In this document: positions 49,301-57,298 of the stretch, in pieces
Layout of the letters: every line of letters starts with the position of its first letter
Position numbering within the stretch: the first letter of the stretch is position 1
Source: Odiellus spinosus
Taxonomy: Eukaryota; Arthropoda; Arachnida; Opiliones; Phalangiidae
DNA length: 64,000 nucleotides
Reading direction: 5' to 3'
NCBI GenBank assembly: GCA_963920705.1
Contig: OY987225.1
Span: 11,922,829 to 11,986,828, forward strand
Notes under the pieces: generated by a model
Told to the model about the DNA's origin: nothing
Databases searched by the model: none
Seen by the model: the letters and a program-made list of their open reading frames with translations, nothing else
Position numbers and translations under genes: made by a program

Positions 49301-52300
49301 GCCCAAATGTCCCAGCGCCCAAATGGCTCGGCGTCTAAATGTCCCGGCGCCCAAATGGCACGGCGTCCAAATGTCCCGGCGCCCAAATGGCACGGCGTCC
49401 AAATGTCCCGGCGCCCAAATGGCTCGGCGTCCAAATGTCCAGGCGTCCAAATGTCTGGCGCCCAAGTGTCGGCGCCCAATTGTCCGGTTCCGTGGATCGA
49501 AGGAAATAAATAACGGGGCATTTAACGTGTATCCACGATAGAAACGACATAATTTAGATAAGAGATAAAGGCGCGTTCACAGGGATATAGAGATGATTAT
49601 ATTATTATTATTATTTTTTTTTTCATTTCGGCTGAATACTGAGAGAATCCGCTATATATAACGGGATGAATGTTACCTTCTAGCGAAGCTGGAAACAGTG
49701 TATTTTGTCTGGTTTTGAATTTCTCCGAATGTCTAAAGTAAATTAGTGCGTGTAAAACTCGCTAGGCTTCAATTTTGCAAAGCTTTTAAGCATAATAACG
49801 TCATTTAATCAAATAGCCCAGGGAAATTAGGCCAAAAATTGCTTAAACCTAGAACAAATTAGTAACAAGCTAATTCCAACGGCTACATAATGTTCTTATA
49901 ATGGTTATTAAGGGGATAAAAGTTCCTTCATCTCCGGGGGGTGGAAGACCCCAAAAATGGCCGCTATTTTTAAAATTTGCGTTTTTTGCATTTTACGCTT
50001 AAACCGTAACCCGTAGAAGTAAACTGTCAATGTAGCAAATAGCGATGCTTTAACATTAAATCTAACGGTACATAAATCAACGTTTTATGACTTACCGTTT
50101 TAAAGATACAGCCATTTGGATGAAGCGCCATTTTGAATTTTTGAACTTTCGTGCGAAATTTTGCTTATTAAAATTGAAAAAATGTAAATTTAGGAAAAAA
50201 CAAGATTAACATTATATTTTAATTACATATCAAAAATGTCGTCATTTTCCTCTTCAGGAGCATCTTTATAAGCATTAGTACAAGAAACCCCATTGCATTC
50301 CCCACACATAACGCAACATTTCATATTTTATTTCCGACATGAACACGTTTTCCCACAGTTGGATGATTTACACCCACACAAAATTTATAGATGCTCGAAG
50401 TGGTATCGCAAGCGGAAAATGCGTGAATATACGGGAGTATTTCACCTAGTCCGCCAAGCTTGCAGCGTAGCTGATGAATATCCGTGACTTTATCAGGTGT
50501 AACGTATTCGATGGTCTCATCATAAAAATGTGCTCTGACGTGTGGTGTACAAGAAGAACCAATTTATCCGTGACATCAGCCACTACAACTATCGAGTGTT
50601 TTCTCGCATTTAAGTGATGTTGACACTATGACGATGTCTGCATCAGACTTTGCATGAACTACCGAAATGTTCGGTGATTTAAGCTTAAGGGATAACTTCG
50701 CAATAAAGACTTTCTTATTAAGCACGTTACCAAGGAAATCTAATTGACTTAGAGAGTTACTCATTTCATCTTGAATGATTACTGGCCCTTGTTTAGTGAC
50801 TCTTCGAGTTTGTTCTTGCTATTTCGTACTGAGGGTATATTCGTAGTAGCCGTCAAACACAACCCTACTTTTATTACCGTAGTGATATGTCACGTAGTTA
50901 ACATATTACTGGTAGATTTCATCGTATGTTGAGGGCCTTTGCCAAACAAATTTAAAAAGTAAAATCCATCCTCTATAACGTAGTTCCTTTAAGAGATCGG
51001 ATTTATACCTTCTCTTAAGAAGCCTTTTAGAAAAAGCGATGGCAGATATGATACCAATTCAAACATAAAACAGTTTTCAAGATATTCTGGAGATTTACTT
51101 ACGCGTATTATCCTGTTAAACATCTGTGCAGAGCTTATAGATATTTCGTCGTTGTTAATCATTTGGAACTTCTGGTTGGTTAATCATTTGGAACTTCTGG
51201 TTGGTTATGTTAAGGGTTTTAACTCGACCCGATCTACGAAACATATTATCCTTTAATTTTTCCCTATCGCATTTTGCATCAATCCAGCGCCAACCTTATT
51301 AGATTTGTCGCAATTTATATCGGTTTCAACAACTCGTCCACTGCAAGTTCTTCAGTAAATGGAGAATTGTATTTAAGCCAGTTATGAAACGGATACTTTT
51401 GGTCCCCAATACGACGGGAACCAATAAAATTCTCTAATGCATTGTTACGTCGGAACAATGTGGAATTGCTGTCACCCATTTAGCAAGCTAACTGTTAGGG
51501 CCGAGGTTCTAAAGCTACGAAAATAAGTTCAAAGGGGCAGAGGACAGCGAACGAAATGTAACATTAATGTACGAAAAGAGATTAGGGTTCGGGATTTAAA
51601 GGGATACTGAACCTTATATCAAACCTGTTACAAGAATATCTCAATTCCTTTAAATATTTTGATTAGATTCTTTTTCCTATACGTAGATTGGAAAGTCGTT
51701 CGTTATTAGAAACGAGTCCGTTTTCAAAACGCAAGAAACGACGTAAACCGTCATGTTATTTTGCGCATTCCGAATTATTACAGCAGGAATTTCTAAGACA
51801 AGGTACCTCGACTAGCCCATTTATATTTACTTTCTAGACCTCACAAAAGCCTAGTCAATTTTGCTAGTAGTTTTAGCAGGATTTTTTCCTGGTTTAGAAA
51901 AAAGTCAAAAATTCAAAATGGCGCTTCATCCAAATGGCTGTAGCTTTAGAACGGTAAATAATATAAAGTTGATTGATGTACTGTTAGATTGAATTTCAAA
52001 GCCGCGTTCTTTTCTTTATTGACAGTTTACTTCTGTGGGTTACGGTTTAAGCGTAAAATGTAAAAAACGCAAATTTGCAAAATGGCGGCCATTTTTGGGG
52101 GTCTTCCACCTTCCCGGAAGTGAAGGAACGTTTTCCGCCTTAATAAGCATTATTATAAGTGGCCCCGGTAGCTCAATTGGTAGAGTGGCCGCCCTGTAAG
52201 CGGAAGGTTGTGGGTTCAAATCCCACCCGTGACTCAACATCTTTTTCACGGGTGGTGATAATTGTAACATCTATCGGGTACTAAAAATTTCCAATTTCTA

Positions 52301-55300
52301 CTCGTCATATAATCATCTCTATATCCCTGTGAACGCGCCTTTATCTCTTATCTAAATTATGTCGTTTCTATCTTGGATACCCGTGTAAACGCACCTTTAT
52401 CAAGTTTCTTCAGTCCATCCCAAGTTTGCAGCAAGCCAAGTTTGCAGCAAGCCTAAGCGTATACTGCCGGTTATACCTTTGCTTTTTTGACTAAATGATA
52501 TATATATGGAAAATAGCTTAGCGTACGCTGCCAACTCAAGCACACATTTAATAAAATTTTTTAAAATTTCTTAAATATCTTCTAAGCTATCTCGAATTTT
52601 AAATTGATTTTTCTACTATATTATTAATTAAATTAAATTTAACTATTTTCATATTTTAAATTATTATATAAATTAATATTGCGTTTCATGTTCCTAAGGA
52701 TATCACACCATAAAGCTCATTTGCATTCATTCCAAAAAGGTAGTATATAAACCTCTCGAAGGGCTTTATTAGTCGAGCGATGTGGCCATGAAGTCGGGAG
52801 GGACATCCCCTCCAATGTCTAGACGTTTCTCGTAACCCTAGGCTCTTGGTAGGCAACGCAAATTTACCTAGGTGGAGCGATGTTTGGAGAGTGGAAGGTT
52901 GATTTGGAACATATTAGTGAGGGACTCCTCGCTAGTATGGCCCGCTGAGATCGGAAACTGGAGGTTGGACCTTGGTGTGGGATGGTCGGAGGTGATTTTA
53001 ACAGTGGGAGTAATCCCATTGCGTATAATCGCCTTCAACTGTCCAGCATCGAGGTTCGACCGTAAAGTGAATGGTGGAAGGCGATAATATTCAATGGGAG
53101 TCATCCTGTTGTGTATAATTGCACGACACCTGAAACTCAATGTGGCCGCCACGCTTCAAGGAGATAATTCCCGTTAAACGGAATTGAACGATAAGATGGC
53201 ATGATTACGTCTCTAGACTTTTTTATCCACGAGCTAGGCCACGTGATATCCGGTTACATCCACAATATGTCAGCACGTGAAATTTTTCCAATAACACTTT
53301 GAGCAGACGCTCCGAATTCTCGAAGACTCGGGTCAAGGTTCCTAAAAACTTTGGGTAAGTCGGATTAAAGAATGTATATTCTTATTAATTTCAGTTACGA
53401 TTTTAAATATTATTTTTTGAAGCCATATATAGTGATTTAGTATGTAGTGTAATGCTAAACACACTTTTTCTCTACGTAGTAAAAGAAAAACTCACCTTAA
53501 GGTAGAAAATATTATTATTAATCCAAGATTAAGCACTCAGGAAAATCAAATACAATGGCCATTAGGCCATAAATGAAGTGGTTATATCCGATTTATTTTG
53601 CCTCTTTTTCTCAAGTTAATTTTTGTTTTTTTCACTAACGCTGTCAATATTTTATAAAAAAATTATAAAATTAGTCAGATTGTACCTCTTGACTGATAAG
53701 TAAAACAGGTGATTGAAAAAAAGGAAGAGTTCGAAAAATCCGACCCATCAGCGGTACTGCTGCAGGTGTTCGCTGACTACAAACGCAGATGTTCGCTGAC
53801 TACAAACGCATATATATGTAAGAAAATCAGTGAAAGTGGTCACTACTACGATGATAGGGGGACCTCATTCGAACCTTACAAAAGAGTGACCGTGCACGGG
53901 TGGTCAATCGGCTTAGATATTGAAAAGTGGGGCGGAAATTCGCCCATGACAAAATTTTTCTCTCGCCTCGGTCTTTAAACAACTATGTTTCGCCATACTT
54001 CATCCCTATGAACAGACAAATTATCAATTTAAATGTTTTAGGTGGGTTAGGTTTGGTTACGTCGTGGTCAGGGAGGTATTATTTTGGTTTCTGAACATGT
54101 TTTCTCTATAATCTCTCGCTTATTTCTTTTTATAAATTAGCTACGTGTAAAAACTAAAGGGGTATCGCTAGGAACCTCCAGAATATCTTGAGAGAGAGGG
54201 GCTTGCCTTTCAGTTCTTTGCCTGGCTGATTACCCTTCATGAAGGTGTGTGATCATTGACTCTACCTAAAAGTTCCCGGAATTTCACCTCATGCAAAGTA
54301 GCGCGCCTTCTGTGACATAGAGATAGATGCTGATTCAATAATAATTTCACTTAAAATTAAAGTCTTATAGGGTAAAAACCTCGCAAAAGCGAATACATCG
54401 TCTTAGAATTAAACAAAAAAAAAACACAAAAAGATAAACAATGTCTTCCAAATTATAGATAAGCCAGGCCACAGGTAAATCATGCTTCAATTTTACAACC
54501 GGGCATATAACGAATGAACTGAAGGTCTGAGAGTTGTGTCGTCACAACTTTCGCGCGGGGAGAGAGGAAAAATCTCAAAATTGTAAAACGGCCGAGAAAC
54601 AGAAGTCGAAATTGCCCTCTCTAGCGGTTAAGATAGGAACTAAGTAGGAGGTGCTAATTATTTTGCCTTCGTTGAAGTTCGTTCGCGACTTCGCGCGTCG
54701 TCTGTAGAATCGTTAAGGGGGTAGGGAATGTAACTAAGAAACTCGGCTTTCCCCTCTCTCTCGCGAAACGAAAGAGGCTCTCGCCGGGGCGTCGCGAGTT
54801 CAAGTTTGATTTACTCTACCAGCAATACTGGGCCATAGGTACCGCTCTTCTGTAGAAATTTGGAATACTTAGGGTGGAATCATTGACTGAGGAAATCGGA
54901 CCTTCATCATTGTAATCCGTAGTATGTCGTCTTGTAAACTTGGGGATGATTTACTTGTGGCCAGGCCAATGGTGTGCCGCACATTAAATTTCAATGTCTA
55001 ATAATAAACGGCATCCCTTACAATTTTTAAAATTTTTCAGCTTTGCCTATTATAAGAAAACTAGAATCATGGCATCCCATGCTATTTCCTCATTGGAGCT
55101 AAGGCAAACTGATGTCATCTTGACAGACATTGGTTAATATGAATTCAGTTTAATAATGTTCAAAATTATGATTTATCTGCCTCGATCCGGTTTCATAATG
55201 GTCAGCATGATTTAACGAATATCTAATGCGACTTTTTGTTAGTAAATTGTATTTGCCAAGCTCACGAAATGTATGTTTGTTTCTCTGTAAAACTGCAAGC

Positions 55301-55669
55301 TTAAAACTATATAGCGCTATCACACTAGTATTGATGAACGTCGTTTTCTAAAGAATTCAAAATCCTTACCAATAATTGAAGGATATCTTCCCGTAAGGAG
55401 GGCGGCCCTAGACGGGGTGCACATTGATGAGACGTAATGTTTATTTAAAATGATGCCATCAGCCGCTAAAGCATCAATATTTGGAGTTGGAATGTCGGTC
55501 ATTCCATGGAATCCCACGTCATTCCATCCCTAAAATCCGCAAAAAATATTTTACCAAAGTACCACGCGTTACATATTTATCAAAATTTTACCAGATCATC
55601 CAACAAAATGAAAATGATGTTCGGTTTGTTGTGCCTGGCTTGACAGTAGCTTAGTAGAATTTGCGCCAT
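28212..55669 (-). CDS. Arylsulfatase (ARSB/ARSI/ARSJ-like), N-terminal four exons across TE-filled introns
   Basis: Four minus-strand exons (55592-55669, 55370-55529, 36627-36739, 28212-28381) join in phase with consensus GT-AG borders into about 173 residues. They read in family order: [19 protein letters not shown] (first metal-binding Asp pair), [26 protein letters not shown] (the Cys oxidised to formylglycine by SUMF1-type enzyme; signature CxPSR), GMQ...[26 protein letters not shown] and [19 protein letters not shown]. Such enzymes hydrolyse sulfate esters (for ARSB, N-acetylgalactosamine-4-sulfate) in lysosomes or secretions. The assumed start is MAQILLSYC; an upstream in-frame Met would give a longer hydrophobic leader suited to a signal peptide. 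The C-terminal two thirds were not found at lower coordinates. No lesion was seen in the exons. Confidence 0.85.
28800..29190 (+). other. Possible LTR end with primer-binding-like site
   Basis: TTTCTACCACA followed by ACTGGCGAGCCAAC near 29160-29185 resembles an LTR end and primer-binding site of an arthropod Ty3/gypsy element. No second LTR was recognised, and the gypsy coding remnants nearby run on the other strand, so this is tentative. Confidence 0.25.
29191..30830. other. 1.6 kb intronic sequence without recognised features
   Basis: Only short frames are present. Nothing conserved was recognised on either strand. Confidence 0.4.
30850..31470 (-). pseudogene. Decayed transposon-type protein (ATSH...CDGIGGT motif)
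   Basis: On the minus strand 31470-31370 reads [20 protein letters not shown] and GTAL then stop; 31070-30850 reads [20 protein letters not shown] followed by [10 protein letters not shown] associate this pair of motifs with a protein family frequently found in metazoan mobile elements, but the recollection is not verified. Stops and frame changes separate the two pieces. Confidence 0.4.
31510..31860 (-). pseudogene. Ty3/gypsy integrase fragment
   Basis: Minus-strand translation gives [20 protein letters not shown], a stop, then [16 protein letters not shown] and [11 protein letters not shown]. This is the H2C2 zinc region plus the start of the integrase core (HVDFA holds the first catalytic Asp). 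After about 31650 the similarity is lost. It is broken by at least one stop. Confidence 0.75.
31861..32930. other. Non-coding intronic stretch
   Basis: No gene recognised. Short hairpin-like words such as GATCTTTCGTAAAG and its partner near 31871-31945 occur. Confidence 0.4.
33003..34230 (-). pseudogene. Mariner-type transposase, broken; 3' terminal repeat present
   Basis: Segments in order on the minus strand: N-terminal helix-turn-helix part (34200-33883: [10 protein letters not shown] in one frame, then [20 protein letters not shown] and [20 protein letters not shown]), then the catalytic core (33848-33483) with [17 protein letters not shown] and [10 protein letters not shown], then [14 protein letters not shown] and a C-terminal block (33387-33163). 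The three Asp-containing motifs fit a mariner DDD triad. At least two frameshifts and one stop disrupt it. The 3' end reads TATACAGGGTGTAAGTAAAT (33002-33021). A similar CAGGGTGG end lies at 32936, perhaps from another copy. No matching end was found at 34230, so the 5' side is truncated. Confidence 0.82.
34780..34990 (-). pseudogene. Ty3/gypsy reverse transcriptase/RNase H junction fragment
   Basis: The minus strand reads [20 protein letters not shown], then [12 protein letters not shown] and LIWD, the conserved tract at the end of the gypsy RT. It has the same strand and order as the integrase piece at 31.7 kb, so both may come from one element later split by the mariner insertion. Confidence 0.75.
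35235..35460 (-). repeat. Dispersed repeat, copy 2 (see 13790-14015)
   Basis: Reverse complement matches copy 1 over about 225 bp, with several indels. Confidence 0.6.
35470..36626. other. Non-coding intronic stretch
   Basis: No gene or repeat recognised between the dispersed repeat and sulfatase exon 3. Confidence 0.4.
36627..36739 (-). CDS. Arylsulfatase exon 3
   Basis: Between acceptor TTTTTACAG and donor AAA/GTAAGA, 113 bp complete the split Gly codon of exon 2 and read [17 protein letters not shown], then [11 protein letters not shown] and IIGK. This is exactly the sulfatase segment expected between CTPSR and WHLG, and the phase fits on both sides. It was found by searching for the missing piece, and no long open frame marks it. 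Confidence 0.85.
36740..38375. other. Intronic stretch; possible left half of a GC-rich inverted repeat
   Basis: No gene. 37620-37850 contains CGGTTTCGGTGCGCTT and ACGTGTGGAAGCAAAA words with weak inverted similarity to 41390-41530, on the other side of the non-LTR element. An older TIR element may have received the non-LTR insertion. Confidence 0.35.
38376..40967 (+). CDS. Non-LTR retrotransposon ORF2 (APE endonuclease C-terminal half plus RT), 5'-truncated but open
   Basis: 863 open residues begin without an ATG (TTG), as expected for 5' truncation. The endonuclease keeps GDLNID (about residue 45), CLDHFM and TSITDHSPI. The RT shows FKNGDP...[22 protein letters not shown] (about 490), [19 protein letters not shown] and FADDT (about 580, catalytic Asp pair), then KTNYITF and a thumb and C-terminal region to the stop. 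It belongs to the CR1/jockey superfamily; the clade was not decided. The enzyme nicks target DNA and primes cDNA synthesis there. The absence of stops over 2.6 kb implies a recent insertion. Its codons are very AT-rich. Confidence 0.93.
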   Translation: MPSQKFQKPKQFSYFHYNTDLPAFLVDLEKEIETFGSNQDVIIAGDLNIDILAAKNNLAINTYLDILSTYYFSPWIKYPTRMLSCLDHFMVKSKFNVVFNSFILETSITDHSPIILELQTLKPKKPIQANSFNTVKTDYIKLDRLLSIETWQCVYSKQDVNSAADEFINTFNFYLNLATVTRLDFTKFKPLKPWITPSLLKSIKTRDKLKQRLKKQPSNVDLKNKFVCYRNKLNNLIKITKNKYYMDKIIIAKSDNSKMWSTINNILNPTKNSKKNIKSIKLNNKSYDVDSNPNIIGNEFNRYFSNVGPNLANIITKNNNIETIKKHYPSLILDPRHDKTFFMHPICANDVIKSIAAIRNSNSRGVDKLSSKILKQFSNYISEPITYIINLSIESGIFPDSCKIAVITPIFKNGDPTIVSNYRPISILSCLSKIIEKCVKYQLESYLQHNNLISNHQYGFRKGHSTEDALYSFNNYLVKNLDQSKKVLAIFLDLAKAFDTVSHSILSDKLNNIGIRGLPLKWFNSYLNGRRAKVKIGNTLSNAVQHNFGVPQGSVLGPTLFLIYINNLLNKNIADHNVAFADDTVLIFSGESWSEVYKKAYSGLQRAKIWLDVNLLSLNAQKTNYITFSLTKSNKTNLDNLKLHRENCSLANNTICNCTPIQKVESTKYLGITIDEHLKWDQHTSHLAKKLRFALFNIRQLKKILSKPQMRMIYFRLAQSLITYGLICWGTSYDNNLNIINRIQNRIVKICLNRPWRYPTNLIYRELDVLNLKNLFHKSVLINYFKNYIIPQRTDAEICNPKYKTRFHSNFNMVIPRSIKTINQKNAYALGPKLYNNLNLNLKQIDRLHIFNRELNNYLKNLQ
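40968..41300 (+). other. Likely 3' UTR of the non-LTR retrotransposon
   Basis: Non-coding sequence following the ORF2 stop, with CCCCACCCAAACTCAAGC and GGGTGGATATCTTG words typical of a 3' tail. The exact 3' end and target duplication were not resolved. Confidence 0.45.
41790..42590 (+). pseudogene. Decayed ORF1 (gag-like) of a non-LTR element
   Basis: Frames at 41945-42178 ([20 protein letters not shown] to TEIYVCP) and 42200-42300 (FKFKRQVL) follow the order seen in jockey/CR1 ORF1 proteins: a conserved strand, a helix repeat and then an FKRQV-like block before the zinc knuckles. No zinc knuckle is preserved. The 42348-42581 frame is Asn/Pro/Ser-rich and may be its tail. Confidence 0.4.
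42690..43811 (-). repeat. Large foldback family, copy B (single arm)
   Basis: Starts ACAAGTTGGAAACCAAAATT and follows the left arm of the 14272 element, including the end of the conserved ORF (43494-43676, ending [15 protein letters not shown]) with more indels. It is interrupted at 43811 by the next element and resumes at 45622 with GGTCTGCTAACGAAGTTCAC. Confidence 0.75.
43812..45621. mobile_element. TIR element with GGGACCCTATTCTGTAA ends
   Basis: GGGACCCTATTCTGTAA at the left is matched by TTACAGAATAGGGTCCC at the right. Subterminal AAAAGTTAACGGATWCC words occur on both sides. A second inverted pair (AGGAAGATGTATGAGAAGGA near 44566 and its complement near 45345) encloses a 750-bp non-coding core. 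The CTG on the left and CAG on the right could be a Harbinger-type CWG target. No transposase. The termini resemble those of the 24.9-kb element. Confidence 0.75.
45661..46690. mobile_element. Insertion with GCTAGACCC ends carrying the 83-bp satellite
   Basis: The foldback arm is interrupted here: GCTAGACCC near 45661 faces GGGTCTAGC near 46673. Inside are the satellite array (45782-46325) and the ACATGTTTTG minisatellite. The host sequence continues with ATGAAACTAATCGGAAATGT at about 46713. Borders are approximate. Confidence 0.5.
45782..46470. repeat. 83-bp satellite (about 6.5 units) plus 14-bp ACATGTTTTG array, locus 2
   Basis: GTCGTCGCGAACGAGATAG recurs exactly every 83 bp (45865, 45948, 46031, 46114, 46197, 46280). 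It is followed at 46327-46470 by about ten perfect 14-bp units AAAAACATGTTTTG, each with an ACATGT palindrome. The open frames here are readings of the array. Confidence 0.92.
46691..48647. repeat. Large foldback family, copy B continued (arm and loop modules)
   Basis: 46713-46960 follows the left arm of the 14272 element. 47080-47480 (CCAACTCAAGCTGGTATTAAA onward) and 48100-48560 are mutually inverted loop modules like 16169-16608. 47750-48080 repeats the GTTCAGGGGAGGTTTTACAC region. No coding capacity beyond noise. Confidence 0.6.
48648..49490. mobile_element. Foldback element made of 16-bp GAGACATTTGGGCGCC repeats
   Basis: The left array (48655-48895, about 14 units) and right array (49252-49475, more diverged, opposite orientation) flank a 350-bp centre. 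The target appears duplicated: GTGGATTGAA before (48638-48647) and GTGGATCGAA after (49491-49500). Uninterrupted copies of the host repeat (46985 and 52410, minus) read through this point. All frames over the arrays are repeat artefacts. Confidence 0.75.
49500..49600. repeat. Large foldback family fragment
   Basis: ATAGAAACGACATAATTTAG and GGCGCGTTCACAGGGATATA are matched in reverse complement at 52310-52385, so the next element and SINE sit between two inverted host arms. Confidence 0.6.
50300..51330 (-). pseudogene. Decayed PIN/FEN-like protein of the TIR element
   Basis: On the minus strand, 50890-50576 reads [14 protein letters not shown], a stop, then [38 protein letters not shown] and [17 protein letters not shown]. 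In another frame 50605-50560 reads [16 protein letters not shown], and 50430-50390 reads [16 protein letters not shown]. This order (FDGY, an NK block, an ADA/DADxxIV block, DTDLLVLL-like, HAFSGCDTTS-like) is that of PIN-like nuclease proteins I recall from metazoan transposons. Several stops and frameshifts, so not functional. The assignment rests on motif memory. Confidence 0.55.
51157..51208. repeat. 25-bp direct duplication
   Basis: TTAATCATTTGGAACTTCTG occurs twice in tandem within the decayed PIN-like gene and changes its frame. Confidence 0.8.
52159..52260 (+). repeat. tRNA-derived SINE head (tRNA-Thr-like, UGU)
   Basis: GGCCCCGGTAGCTCAATTGG has a clear A box and GGTTCAAATCC a B box. 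D, anticodon (loop CCTGTAA) and T stems form, but the acceptor stem has three mismatches, so it is not a working tRNA. The following TGACTCAACATC and CACGGGTGGTGATAATTG could be a SINE body. It abuts the end of the PIN-like TIR element. Confidence 0.6.
52300..53290. repeat. Large foldback family, copy C (arm and loop modules)
   Basis: Repeats TGTCGTTTCTATCTTGGATA, GCTGCCAACTCAAGC, TAAACGGAATTGAACGATAA and other blocks of the 14272 element. The frame at 52868-53152 reads the same arm segment as 15970-16168. Confidence 0.65.
53291..55369. other. Intronic stretch with one unassigned 89-residue frame
   Basis: The frame 53709-53978 ([18 protein letters not shown]...) contains a 24-bp duplication and shows no known domain. 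A reverse copy of the GGTTTCCCAACTTGT-type motif lies near 54033-54095. 54540-54810 is CpG-richer with no feature recognised. Nothing else is visible. Confidence 0.35.
55370..55669 (-). CDS. Arylsulfatase exons 1-2 (catalytic CTPSR exon)
   Basis: Exon 1 (55592-55669) ends DDL at donor CTG/GTAAAA. After a 62-bp intron, exon 2 (55370-55529) begins GGATGGAATGAC (GWND) and ends in phase 1 at ATTG/GTAAGG. The catalytic Cys lies in SSMCTPSRA. An upstream Met at 55729-55738 would place a hydrophobic stretch ([15 protein letters not shown]) before the mature start. Confidence 0.88.
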
Positions 55670-56044
55670 TATGTAAAGCGTTAGAGTTCTATAAAAAAAA
55701 TTGGTCCTATTCTTTATTGTTTTATCCGATTTAAATTTCATTTTGATAATTTGTAACGCTAATGGGATTGGTATACTCCCATAAAGATTAATCACATCTA
55801 GACTACTCGTTTCATCATTTTTATCTAAAACCGGCTTTCTTATATCTAAAACAAATTCCTGGGAATTCCTAATGGAGTAATTATTTTAACTTAGCGCTTA
55901 GCACTTTTATTTATAAGAGCGGAGAGGTAAAGGGTCAATTAGAGATTAAGGCATGTGTGTGACCTCCAATGAGACAAAGGTAACAAGCGCTAGGAATAAC
56001 ACAACATCATATATAAACTGATAATAAAAAAAGACGTTGAAGGG

Positions 56045-56420
56045 TTAAACAAAGGATGCAGAGATCCAGGAGGTGACGGCGGTGCGAAAGAGCGTTTGGC
56101 TTTCCAATGTGGCAATGCCACTGGAAAGGGAGTTCCAGTCATTAAAAACAATGGTAGTGAAGTGGTTGTGCTTGGCGATACCATGAACTTTGGGTTTAGT
56201 GATTTTGAACTGATGCCCACGGGTGCGCGTTGATGTAGCGCGGGTATAAAAGTTAGTCCCAGGGGAAGCGACTCGGCCGTGATGAAGGTCGAATAGGTAC
56301 ACAAGATCGTTCGCACGGTCGGAGACACGACAACGAGGTTATCGTTTTTAGCGGTGCGTGTGAGTGCACCACAACCCGGAGTAATCTTGTTAAACCTGTT
56401 GTGTGCCTTGACCAATTTAG
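56045..56420 (-). pseudogene. C-terminal fragment of a non-LTR retrotransposon ORF2
   Basis: The minus strand reads VYLFDLHHGRVASPGTNFYT, then RTRGHQFKITKPK and VFNDWNSLSSGIAT, the conserved end of CR1/jockey-type ORF2 proteins. A different frame carries the part upstream of 56302, so at least one frameshift is present. Confidence 0.65.
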
Positions 56421-56514
56421 TTTCGAAGCCCTCATAGGGTGTGCGTCAGTCAAAAGAGGGCAATACTTACGAGTTATATATCGTGCACATGAATCGCTTA
56501 GCCCCTCCCCGTAT

Positions 56515-56690
56515 AACTTCGAGGGCCCTGTATCTCTCCTTCCCCGCTCCACAGTGCTTTCGCTGCGTATAATCCCTCACTCCGAGGGCCCTGTATCTCT
56601 CGGATATATGCTTTCGCTGTATCTCTGCTCCACAGTGCTTACGCCGCCACTTCGAAGGCCCTGTATCTCTCCTTCCCCGTATTGACTGTA
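56515..56690. repeat. Degenerate tandem repeat, three copies
   Basis: GAGGGCCCTGTATCTCTC recurs three times at 60-75 bp spacing with CACAGTGCTT between. Confidence 0.7.
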
Positions 56691-56861
56691 AATTTTCATC
56701 ATTTGGCCACTACGCCAAATGCGAACGAGCGTAGCGTCCTCTGAAGTATTTTTCAGGCCCCAACTTTTGGTCGCCATCTTTCTTTTTGCGAACGAACGGA
56801 GCGCCATCTGAAGTATTATTTATTTCTATTTACGAAATTTATTTTTTCTGTCCTGAGCGTG

Positions 56862-56940
56862 GCGCGAACCCGCCACCAAAAGGATCATGAGGTTGATAGC
56901 CCACCGCGCTAACCATTCGGCCATAGAAGCATTGGTTATT
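56862..56940 (-). repeat. tRNA-like sequence (degenerate)
   Basis: The minus strand has a TGGCCGAATGGTTAGCGCG A-box and GGGTTCGCGCC B-box-like word. The anticodon and acceptor stems do not pair well, so it is a pseudo-tRNA or SINE remnant. Confidence 0.35.
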
Positions 56941-57298
56941 AGAATTTTAAAGTTGTATATAAGTCCTTTTCATGCCCAGGTCGGTGTCAATATTGGGTAA
57001 ATTCAAGCCCTTAGGGGGATGGGAGCAGACTTAAACTTGTAAATTAAAAACCTGTTTTAAAGGAACAAATTGTTGAAAAAATCTAAACACTAAACCATAA
57101 ACACGGTTTACTTTAACCAAAATCATACTTTTTAGATTGTAATGTTTTACCAAAAACAAAGCGTTTTAATAATCTAGACAAAAACGTTGTTTGGTGCTAT
57201 TTTAAACCTCTCTAAATTATCGATTTCGTGTCCGTACCCCCGTTTCAATTCAATGTTATTTCAATGGAAACAACGGAAATTCACATTTGCACTTTTTT

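Larger units (their letters stand above)
49890..52152 (-). mobile_element. TIR element (about 2.2 kb) carrying a PIN-like gene
   Basis: Inverted ends of about 250 bp: 49890-50140 and 51900-52152 share GGTGGAAGACCCC, TTTTACGCTTAAACCGTAAC, GTAAACTGTCAAT and GCCATTTGGATGAAGCGCC. The interior holds one decayed gene on the minus strand. No DDE transposase was recognised. Outer borders are read from the loss of inverted similarity. Confidence 0.75.

Noticed and set aside
56862..56940. Functional tRNA gene on the minus strand
   Set aside because: Acceptor and anticodon stems do not pair; only box-like words remain.
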